This document shows positions 1 to 6,059 of a stretch of DNA of 24,596 nt, in pieces. This DNA comes from DATHVI01 sp035461385 (GTDB lineage Bacteria; Actinomycetota; Thermoleophilia; Solirubrobacterales; 70-9). The number at the start of each line of letters is the position of its first letter. Positions within the stretch are counted from its first letter, which is position 1. The position numbers and the translations under genes are program-made. The notes under the pieces were generated by a model. The model was given only the letters and a program-made list of their open reading frames with translations. It had not been told where the DNA came from and ran no database searches. The stretch lies in the NCBI GenBank assembly GCA_035461385.1, contig DATHVI010000061.1, forward strand, positions 1-24,596, read 5' to 3'.

Positions 1-102
1 CCTCGGGCGGCGCCGCTCTCCTCGCCTGTCGCGCCTTTCGCTTCGCCACAAGGCGGGAAGTTAGTACACACGCGCACGAGCTTCGATCGTCGGGAGGGGA
101 CC

Positions 103-108
103 TAAGAT
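103..108 (+). promoter_or_regulatory. candidate -10 hexamer TAAGAT of polA
   Basis: TAAGAT ends 6 nt before the GTG start of polA. This geometry would put the transcription start at or next to the start codon, so the message would have no leader. A purine-rich GGGAGGGG lies at 92-99 but is 15 nt from the start, too far for a normal Shine-Dalgarno. The call rests on pattern only. Confidence 0.4.
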
Positions 109-114
109 CAGCCC

Positions 115-2775
115 GTGGCCAAAGCCGACGGCAAGCGCGACGGCGAGTTGTTCCTGATCGACGGGAACTCGCTCGCCTATCGGGCGTTCTTCGCCCTCCC
201 CGAGTCGATCGCGACCTCCGACGGGCGGCCGACGAATGCGATCTACGGCTTCGCGTCGATGATGGCCAAGATCCTCATCGACCACAGCCCGAAGGCGGTG
301 ATCGTCGCCTGGGACGCGGGGATGTCGGGGCGCGAGAAGGTGTATGAGCCCTACAAGGCCCAGCGTCCTTCGCGCCCGGACCTGCTGCGCGAGCAGTGGC
401 CGCACCTCGCCCCGCTCGCCGAGGCGTTCGGATTCCACAACGTCAAGTGCGAGGGGTGGGAGGCCGACGACGTGATCGCGACCCTGACCCGGCAGGCGCG
501 GGAGGCCGGGATCCCGGTGATGATCGTCTCCGGCGACCGCGACGTCTACCAGCTGGTCGGCGACGGGGTGCGGGTGATGACGACGTCGCGGGGCGTCACC
601 GACACCAAGGTCTACGACGCCGAGGGCGTGGTCGAGCGCTACGGCGTCCCGCCGGAGCTGGTCACCGACCTGATCGGGCTCAAGGGCGACACCTCCGACA
701 ACATCCCGGGCGTCCCGGGGATCGGCGATAAGACCGCCGCCCAGCTTCTGCAGCGGTTCGGCTCGCTCGACGCCGTGCTCGACTCGGTCGACGAGATCTC
801 GGGCGCGAAGCGCAAGCAGAACCTCACCGAGCACGCCGACGACGCCCAGGTCTCGAAGCAGCTCGCGACGCTGACCGACGACGTCGACGTCGAGATCGAC
901 GTCGCCGCCGAGCTGCGCGGGACGCCCGACCGCAGCCGGCTGCGTGAGGTCGCGGCCGAGTTCGAGCTCCGGGCCGTGATCCAGCGCCTCGACGAGGAGT
1001 GGGACGAGGTCGTCCCGGGCCGCGCGGTCGAGGAGACGATCGAGGTCGAGGCGGTCGAGGGCTCGCCCGCGGACCTGCCCGAAGGGCCGATCGCGATCGC
1101 GATCTCGGGCGGGCGCTGGGCGGCAACCGCCGGCGATGCCGTCGTCACCGGCGACGCCGCCGACCTCGAGGCGCTGGCGCGCGAGCTCGCCGGGCGCCCG
1201 CTGATCGGTCACGACCTGAAGTCGCTCGGCGGCGCCGGCGGCAGGGGCCTGATCACCGCGGCGGGCGGCCCGGAGGCGCTCGACCTCGAGCACGACACGA
1301 TGGTCGCCGCCTACCTGATCGATCCCGCTCGGCGGACCTACGAGCTCCAGGAGCTCGCCGCCGACGCGGGGCTCGCAGCGGTCTCCGGGTCCGAGCCGAC
1401 CCGACCCGGGACCGAGGTAGCCGCAGCGGCCGACGGCTCCTCCGAGCAGCTCTCGCTCGCCGCCGAGGAGGAGGCCGCGCGCGACCCGGCGGTCGACGCC
1501 CGGCTCAGCCACGAGCTCGCTGCACGCCAGCGCGAGCGGCTCGAGGAGGTCGGGCTGACCCGCCTGCTGCACGAGGTCGAGATGCCGCTGATCGAGGTGC
1601 TGGCGGCGATGGAGCGGCTCGGGGTGAAGCTCGACGCCGCGCGGCTGGCCGAGATCGGCATCGGGATGGCGGATCGGATCGCCGAGCTCGAGCGCGAGAT
1701 CTACGCCCTCGCCGGGCACGAGTTCACGATCGGCTCCCCGCAGCAGCTCGGCGAGGTCCTGTTCGACGAGCTCAAGCTGACGAAGAAGCGGCGCGGCAAG
1801 ACCGGGTTCTCGACCGACGCCCGGGTGCTCGCCCAGATCCGCGACGAGCACGAGATCGTCGCCAAGGTCGAGGAGTGGCGCGAGCTGACGAAGCTGAAGA
1901 GCACCTACCTCGACCCGCTGCCGGGCTACATCGACCCCGGCGACAGCCGCATCCACACCACCTTCAACCAGGTCACGACCGCCACCGGACGCCTGTCGAG
2001 CACCAACCCGAACCTCCAGAACATCCCGATCCGCCGCGACCTCGGCCGGCCGATCCGCTCCTGCTTCGTCGCCGAGGACGGCAAGCGGCTGCTCTCCGTC
2101 GACTACAACCAGGTCGAGCTGCGGGTCCTCGCCCACGTCGCCGGCGAGTCGGTGCTGCGCGAGATCTTCGCCTCCGGCGAGGACGTCCACGCCGAGACCG
2201 CGGCGGGGATCGTCGGCGCCGACCCGGCGGCGATCAGCCCCGGCGAGCGCTCGCAGGCGAAGATGGTCAACTACGGGATCGCCTACGGCCTGTCGGCGTT
2301 CGGCCTCGCCGACCGCCTCCAGATCCCCCGCGAGGAGGCGGCGGTCTACATCGAGCGCTACTTCGAGCGCTTCCCGGCGGTGAAGCGGTTCATCGACGAG
2401 ACGATCGCCGGCGCCGAGAATGACGGGTACGTGACGACCCTGCTCGGCCGCCGCCGGCGGATCCCGGAGCTGCGCTCGGGCCAGCGCCAGCGCCGCCTCC
2501 AGGGCGAGCGGCTCGCGGTCAGCACCGTCGTCCAGGGCACCGCCGCCGACATCATCAAGCTGGCGATGGTCCGCTGCCATCGCGCCCTCGCCGACGCCGG
2601 GATGGCGACCAGGCTCGTGCTCCAGATCCACGACGAGCTGCTGTTCGAGGGGCCGGAAGGTGAGATCGACGCCGCCCGCGAGCTCGTCAGCGCCGAGATG
2701 TGCGCGGCCTTCGAGCTCGACCCGCCGCTGGTCGTCGAGGCCGGCGTCGGGGAGGACTGGCTGGCGGCGAAGTGA
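115..2775 (+). CDS. polA: DNA polymerase I
   Basis: Fills gaps and removes primers or damaged strands in replication and excision repair. The 886-residue product has the full bacterial length. The N-terminal 5' nuclease (about 1-290) shows LFLIDGNSLAYRAFF, EGWEADDVIA, VSGDRDVYQLV and the GDTSDNIPGVPGIG helix-hairpin-helix. The middle region (about 310-480) has the 3'-5' exonuclease fold position but no DxE catalytic motif, so proofreading is probably absent. The polymerase domain has motif A DYNQVELR (D663), motif B R712/K716/Y720 and motif C QIHDELLFE (H839, D840). Tyr at position 720, where Taq and E. coli have Phe, is the residue type linked to poor dideoxynucleotide discrimination in T7 and mycobacterial Pol I. 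The start is GTG at 115; a TAAGAT hexamer six bases before it suggests a leaderless message. An aldo/keto reductase follows 40 nt downstream. Confidence 0.97.
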   Translation: MAKADGKRDGELFLIDGNSLAYRAFFALPESIATSDGRPTNAIYGFASMMAKILIDHSPKAVIVAWDAGMSGREKVYEPYKAQRPSRPDLLREQWPHLAPLAEAFGFHNVKCEGWEADDVIATLTRQAREAGIPVMIVSGDRDVYQLVGDGVRVMTTSRGVTDTKVYDAEGVVERYGVPPELVTDLIGLKGDTSDNIPGVPGIGDKTAAQLLQRFGSLDAVLDSVDEISGAKRKQNLTEHADDAQVSKQLATLTDDVDVEIDVAAELRGTPDRSRLREVAAEFELRAVIQRLDEEWDEVVPGRAVEETIEVEAVEGSPADLPEGPIAIAISGGRWAATAGDAVVTGDAADLEALARELAGRPLIGHDLKSLGGAGGRGLITAAGGPEALDLEHDTMVAAYLIDPARRTYELQELAADAGLAAVSGSEPTRPGTEVAAAADGSSEQLSLAAEEEAARDPAVDARLSHELAARQRERLEEVGLTRLLHEVEMPLIEVLAAMERLGVKLDAARLAEIGIGMADRIAELEREIYALAGHEFTIGSPQQLGEVLFDELKLTKKRRGKTGFSTDARVLAQIRDEHEIVAKVEEWRELTKLKSTYLDPLPGYIDPGDSRIHTTFNQVTTATGRLSSTNPNLQNIPIRRDLGRPIRSCFVAEDGKRLLSVDYNQVELRVLAHVAGESVLREIFASGEDVHAETAAGIVGADPAAISPGERSQAKMVNYGIAYGLSAFGLADRLQIPREEAAVYIERYFERFPAVKRFIDETIAGAENDGYVTTLLGRRRRIPELRSGQRQRRLQGERLAVSTVVQGTAADIIKLAMVRCHRALADAGMATRLVLQIHDELLFEGPEGEIDAARELVSAEMCAAFELDPPLVVEAGVGEDWLAAK

Positions 2776-2815
2776 TCGCGCATCGGACCGGCGCGGACGG
2801 GTAGAGCGCGAGGCG

Positions 2816-3622
2816 ATGACCGAAGCGACCACGGTCAGGCTCCGCACCGGCGCCGAGATGCCGGTGCTCGGGCTCGGTACCTGGCAACTCACCGGCGACG
2901 ACGCCCGCGAGGGCGTCCCGCACGCGCTCGAGCTCGGCTACCGGCTGATCGACACCGCCGACGACTACCACAACCAGGCCGAGATCGGCGAGGCGCTGCG
3001 GGCGTCGCCGGTCTCGCGCGAGGACGTCTTCCTGACCTCGAAGGTCGAGGAGGACGAGGACGCCTACGAGGCGACGAAGGAGCGCCTGCGCGACCTCGGC
3101 GAGGACTACCTCGACCTCTGCCTGATCCACCGCCCGCCGCCCTCCGGCGCCGGCGAGGAGCTCTGGGAGGGCCTGCTGCGCGCGAAGGCGGACGGCCTCG
3201 CCCGCGAGGTCGGGGTCAGCAACTACACCCCCGAGCAGATCGACCGCGCGAGCGACGCGACCGGCGAGGTGCCGGTCGTAAACCAGATCGAGTGGAGCCC
3301 GTTCGGGCACTCACGCGAGGTGCTCGAGCACGCCCGGGAGCGGGGCGTCGTGATTCAGGCCTACAGCCCGCTGACCCGTGGCAAGCGCCTCGGCGACGCG
3401 ACCCTCGCCGAGGTCGGCGCGGCCCACGACAAGACGCCCGCCCAGGTGATGCTCCGCTGGGCGATCCAGCTCGGCACCCCTCCGGTGCCGAAGGCGGCGA
3501 CGCCCGCACACCGCGAGGAGAACCTCGCGGAGTTCGACTTCGAGCTCTCAGACGTGGAGGTCGAGCGGCTGACGGCGCTCAACGAGCGCTACTCGTCGCT
3601 GGGCGGGCTGGCGTACGTCTGA
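2816..3622 (+). CDS. aldo/keto reductase (AKR superfamily)
   Basis: NADPH-dependent reductase of carbonyl compounds, cytoplasmic, (beta/alpha)8 barrel; the natural substrate cannot be told. The 268-residue product is a usual length for the short 2,5-diketogluconate-reductase-like branch. The catalytic tetrad is visible as D46 (LIDTADDY), Y51, K76 (LTSKVEED) and H105 (LIHRPPP). The family signature GLGTWQ is at 19-24, and the cofactor-binding PKAATPAHREENL region is near the C-terminus. The frame is open upstream into polA, but the ATG at 2816 is where the family begins (TVRLRTGAEMPVLGLGTW). A TAGAGC hexamer lies 8 nt before it, and no strong Shine-Dalgarno is visible. The last 34 nt overlap the 3' end of the convergent FAD oxidoreductase. 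Confidence 0.93.
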   Translation: MTEATTVRLRTGAEMPVLGLGTWQLTGDDAREGVPHALELGYRLIDTADDYHNQAEIGEALRASPVSREDVFLTSKVEEDEDAYEATKERLRDLGEDYLDLCLIHRPPPSGAGEELWEGLLRAKADGLAREVGVSNYTPEQIDRASDATGEVPVVNQIEWSPFGHSREVLEHARERGVVIQAYSPLTRGKRLGDATLAEVGAAHDKTPAQVMLRWAIQLGTPPVPKAATPAHREENLAEFDFELSDVEVERLTALNERYSSLGGLAYV

Positions 3623-4800
3623 GTCGGTGGCGGGCCGGGAGCCCGGGCGAGCGCGTCGAGTTTGTTGCGCTCAGCGCGGGTAACTCGACGCGGGTTCAGC
3701 GGCGCGGGCGGCGGGGCGATTCGCAGGTAGTGACCGAAGGCCCAGTCGACGAACCGGGGGCGCTCGATTCCGCGCAGCGCAGCGGCGAGCAGCCGCGGCG
3801 GGATCCGCGGGACGAGCCGCTGGGCGCGGAGCATCCAGCGATACTTCCACTCGTGAGCGGCCGAGAAGGCGCCGTAGCGGGCGAGCGCGCGCTCCCGGGT
3901 CGAGGCGCCGGCGATCACCGCGCGGAGCTCGCGGCCGCAGGCGAGGCCGAAGTAGAGCGCGGTTCGGATTCCCTCCGCGGTCAGCGGGAGGCAGTGCCCG
4001 GCCGAGTCGCCGACGAAGAAGACGCCCGCGTCGGTCGCGTCGCGGAGCTTGTGCGGGATCCAGTTGCCCTGGTAGCGCGCGGCCTCGCGGCCGAGGTCCC
4101 TCGCCAGCCACACCGTCGGGTCCTTGACGTGGAAGCGGGGGTCGAACGAGCCGACACCGATCCGGACCTCGTCGCGGGCGGGGAAGCTCCAGCCGTACCC
4201 GGCGGGAACGTACTCGCGGTCGATCCAGATCTCGAGCTCGTCACCCGCCGCCCACGGATGGACCTCGAGCCCGCGCGAGAGCGGCGCGTCGGGCGGCTGG
4301 CAGCGGTCCCCGCCGAGCGCCCGCCGCCAGCCGAGCGCGTCGACGACGAGCGGCGCCGAGACCGTCCCGCGATCGGTCTCGACTGCGATCGACCCGCCGC
4401 CGTTCGTCGCTGGCGCGCGCCCGGCGACGGTGGCGGTCTCGAACTCGGCGTCGGCCTGGCGCCATAGGAGGTCGCAGAGCTCGCGGTAGTCGAAGGTCGA
4501 GAACGTCCACGGAAGCCGCATCCGCGCCGTCGTGTGGGGGGTGTGGACGACGAGGGTGTCGAACGTCTGGCGGGTCGAGCCCTCGAGCGCGAGCGCCTCG
4601 AGCCACGCGGTCGGCGCCGCGCAGGCCGAGGTCTGGCGCTCGCCGATCTCGTAGCGATCGAGCACCAGCACCCGGGCCCCGGAGCCCGCCAGCTCCCGCG
4701 CGACCGCGAGGCCAGCGAAGCTCGCCCCACAGATCAGCACCTCGACTTCCGCATCCAACGGCGTCCGCTCGGCACCCCGCTTCGTCTTCCGCTCCGGCAC
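3589..4800 (-). CDS. FAD-dependent oxidoreductase, geranylgeranyl-reductase-like
   Basis: 403-residue flavoprotein. The N-terminal Rossmann segment VEVLICGASFAGLAVARE carries GASFAG at 25-30 in place of the classic GxGxxG, followed by an acidic strand end (LVLDRYEIGE). The second FAD motif FFVGDSAGHCLPLTAEGI is at about 262-278 (GD at 264-265). This layout matches the geranylgeranyl reductase / tryptophan-halogenase-like group, which reduces isoprenoid chains or oxidises aromatic substrates; the substrate here is unknown. The start is GTG at 4800, with a TACCCT hexamer 8 nt upstream and no Shine-Dalgarno. Residues 370-383 (PRRVTRAERNKLDA) are encoded by one copy of a dispersed 41-bp palindrome. 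The remaining tail is low-complexity and overlaps the convergent aldo/keto reductase, so the C-terminus looks recently acquired. Confidence 0.85.
   Translation of the reverse strand: MPERKTKRGAERTPLDAEVEVLICGASFAGLAVARELAGSGARVLVLDRYEIGERQTSACAAPTAWLEALALEGSTRQTFDTLVVHTPHTTARMRLPWTFSTFDYRELCDLLWRQADAEFETATVAGRAPATNGGGSIAVETDRGTVSAPLVVDALGWRRALGGDRCQPPDAPLSRGLEVHPWAAGDELEIWIDREYVPAGYGWSFPARDEVRIGVGSFDPRFHVKDPTVWLARDLGREAARYQGNWIPHKLRDATDAGVFFVGDSAGHCLPLTAEGIRTALYFGLACGRELRAVIAGASTRERALARYGAFSAAHEWKYRWMLRAQRLVPRIPPRLLAAALRGIERPRFVDWAFGHYLRIAPPPAPLNPRRVTRAERNKLDALARAPGPPPTQTYASPPSDE
3652..3692. repeat. 41-bp palindromic dispersed repeat, copy 1
   Basis: Perfect 11-bp inverted repeat: left arm CGCGTCGAGTT (3652-3662), 19-nt loop, right arm AACTCGACGCG (3682-3692). 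The loop contains GTTGCGCTCAGCG, which can form a small inner stem (GCGC-TCA-GCGC). The same element, 35 of 41 positions identical by eye, is at 19528-19568. This copy lies inside the C-terminal coding region of the FAD oxidoreductase and 30 nt past the end of the aldo/keto reductase, so it could also act as a terminator hairpin for the latter. There is no T-run. Confidence 0.75.
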
Positions 4801-5135
4801 GCCGTGCGAGGGTATCCCAACGTCGAGGAGCCCGGCCCGGGAGGCCGATGCCGAGCCTCCCCACGCTCACTGATGCCGCATCGCAACGCACCGAACCTCC
4901 CGGGTTCTTCGACTGCGAAATCAACGTGTATGAGCGCGGCATGGTCGACCCGAATGGTCGCGCTGTCGAACGCGATCGCGGGGCTACGCGGCTCGGCTCA
5001 CCTCGACCCGTCGGCGATTCCTCGCGGGTAGAAGCCTTCTCCGATCCGGCAAGCGAGAGGGATTCCGGTCGCACCAACCGGGTACGAGTCTCGTTGAAAC
5101 AGCAAGCAAGTCACGAAAGAAAAGGAGCCGAATCG
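4801..5135. other. 335-nt gene-free region between divergent genes
   Basis: Lies between the GTG of the FAD oxidoreductase (minus) and the GTG of the CsbD-like gene (plus). A plus-strand frame is open through much of it, but its translation has no recognisable domain and the convincing CsbD start is at its end. On the minus side it holds the TACCCT hexamer of the oxidoreductase. On the plus side GGGTAC at 5080-5085 resembles the -10 of sigma-B/sigma-F-type stress promoters, but I find no matching GTTT -35, so that reading is weak. I see nothing else in it. Confidence 0.5.
4809..4814 (-). promoter_or_regulatory. candidate -10 hexamer TACCCT of the FAD oxidoreductase
   Basis: Read on the minus strand, TACCCT is followed by exactly 8 nt and then the GTG start at 4800. 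This is the same spacing as at coaE and uvrA. With no Shine-Dalgarno present, a leaderless transcript is the simplest reading; this is inference from pattern. Confidence 0.4.
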
Positions 5136-5309
5136 GTGGGCAGCAAAGGCGACAAGGCCAAAGGCGCGGCAGACAAGGCCAAGGGCAAGATGGAAAAGGC
5201 CACTGGGGATCTGACCGGCGACCAGAAGCGCAAGGACCGAGGTCAGGCCAAGGAAGACAAGGGGACGCTGAAGAAGAAGAAGGGCCAAGCTAAGGACCTT
5301 CTCAGCTAA
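5136..5309 (+). CDS. CsbD-family stress-response protein
   Basis: 57-residue, very Lys-rich hydrophilic protein beginning GSKGDKAKGAADKAKGKMEKATGD. The K(A/M)KG..DKAKGK..E..GD pattern and the later DRGQAKEDKGTLKKKKGQAKD fit the CsbD family. These are small, abundant, general-stress proteins (sigma-B controlled in Bacillus) of unknown biochemical role. The GTG at 5136 is preceded by a good Shine-Dalgarno, AAAGGAG at 5121-5127 with 8 nt spacing, and by the point where family similarity begins, so the longer upstream open frame is not used. Base composition is clearly less GC-rich than in neighbouring housekeeping genes. A 58-residue ORF follows 53 nt later. Confidence 0.85.
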   Translation: MGSKGDKAKGAADKAKGKMEKATGDLTGDQKRKDRGQAKEDKGTLKKKKGQAKDLLS

Positions 5310-5362
5310 GGGCGTCCGGCGCCGAGCAATGGCGTAACGCGGCGAATACCCGAAGGAGAATC

Positions 5363-5539
5363 ATGGCGAAAAAAGATGAGGAAGCGGTGGAGCAGGAAGA
5401 CGGGGCTCAGGTCGAGGAGGACGACAGCCCTGCGCTATCAATCACCGTCCACGATGACTTGGTCATCGTCGAGGTCCCACGCGACGGGAACGAAGCAAAC
5501 GCACTCAAGCGCATCTCGGGTTTGGTCGACGGCCTCTGA
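5363..5539 (+). CDS. hypothetical acidic small protein (58 aa)
   Basis: An ATG preceded by GGAG (5355-5358, 4 nt spacing) opens a 58-codon frame ending in TGA. The first 22 residues are strongly acidic (MAKKDEEAVEQEDG, then VEEDDS). The rest looks like a short folded segment with two beta strands and a helix (LSITVHDDLVIVEVPRDG, then NEANALKRISGLVDGL). I do not recognise a family. It lies 53 nt after the CsbD-like gene on the same strand, and the two may be co-transcribed as stress-related small proteins. It uses CTA, TCA, GCA and TTG codons that the neighbouring large genes avoid, which argues for a different origin or weak codon selection. The evidence for translation is the ribosome-binding site and the frame itself. 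Confidence 0.55.
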   Translation: MAKKDEEAVEQEDGAQVEEDDSPALSITVHDDLVIVEVPRDGNEANALKRISGLVDGL

Positions 5540-5603
5540 ACAGCGATGCCATTCGAGGGCTCCCACCTGCGAGCTCTCCGGTAGGCCGCGGCCCGGCGAG
5601 CAG

Positions 5604-5768
5604 TCATGGGCTCGAGCGCGCGAAAGAGCCCGACGTGAGAGCCTTCAGCGAGAGGCGTAGCAGGCCGCCCAGTTCCGCCGGGATCGAAACCTGCGCCCTG
5701 AGGTCCTCAACCTCGAGATTGATCCTGTCGAACTCAAGCTCCCTAACGTCCAGCAGCACGTCTGGCAT
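5604..5768 (-). pseudogene. truncated small conserved actinobacterial protein
   Basis: The ATG at 5768 opens a 54-codon minus-strand frame containing LLDVRELEFDRINLEVEDL followed by RAQVSIPAELGGLLRLS. As I recall it, this matches the opening of a small actinobacterial family (LDVP.LKVDEI.LEVEDLRA.VSL.AEVL.LL.L) of unknown function. In full-length members this is followed by a second half (GEVKLDIEGVEAQALLKVRL-like). Here the similarity stops after about 40 residues and the frame ends in an unrelated tail (KALTSGSFARSSP). I could not find the missing half in other frames just downstream, so this looks like a truncated remnant rather than a simple frameshift. The frame is open further upstream (to about 5978), but that part is unlike the family. 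Family recall is from memory. Confidence 0.4.
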
Positions 5769-5889
5769 TGGCCGTCTGGTGCCACATCCCCCGAGGGCGA
5801 GTGCCTGACGCGCGCCCGGGCGGCCGCGCTCATCGCCCAGATACCCTGGCCGCTCCCAATCCGAGGCCCGCCCCGATGCGCCGGCGACA

Positions 5890-5932
5890 GTGAGGCGGAT
5901 ATTGCATCGCTGCGAGGCAAAATCCGCCTCAC
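5890..5932. repeat. 11-bp perfect inverted repeat upstream of rpsA
   Basis: GTGAGGCGGAT (5890-5900) and ATCCGCCTCAC (5922-5932) are exact reverse complements separated by a 21-nt AT-richer loop. No T-run follows on either strand, so a classic intrinsic terminator is not supported. It sits about 120 nt before the rpsA start and could be a leader hairpin, an insulator between the small-gene patch and rpsA, or an operator for a dimeric regulator. Confidence 0.6.
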
Positions 5933-6059
5933 CCCCTGGTGGGGACTCGGGGTCGGCGGTGGGGCGTCTCCGGCGCACCCGGGCTGCCGCGGCTTCTCGG
6001 CGATAGCGAATTGCGCCAGTCAGTCGGCGGCGTCCTGGTTTCTGCCATCATTGGCCGTC
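5933..6059. other. gene-free leader region of rpsA
   Basis: Together with 5769-5889 this makes about 290 nt without a convincing gene before rpsA. Apart from the inverted repeat at 5890-5932 I see only a short CCCC-TGGT-GGGG hairpin at about 5933-5946 and a CATCAT hexamer 8 nt before the GTG at 6060. Confidence 0.35.

Noticed and set aside
1087..1106. Frequent GCGATCGC octamers as a possible HIP1-like repeat
   Set aside because: They fall in coding sequence where GCG-ATC-GC codon pairs are expected from the composition; I could not show excess without counting statistics.
61..2892. 943-codon open frame on the minus strand opposite polA
   Set aside because: Mirror of a genuine gene in very GC-rich DNA; its translation is low-complexity Arg/Leu/Asp/Gly-rich with no domain, while polA on the other strand is unmistakable.
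5080..5085. GGGTAC as a sigma-B/sigma-F-type -10 for the CsbD-like gene
   Set aside because: No GTTT-like -35 at the required spacing, so kept only as a remark.
4848..5135. Upstream extension of the CsbD-like reading frame
   Set aside because: No family similarity in the extra 96 residues, and a good Shine-Dalgarno marks the GTG at 5136.
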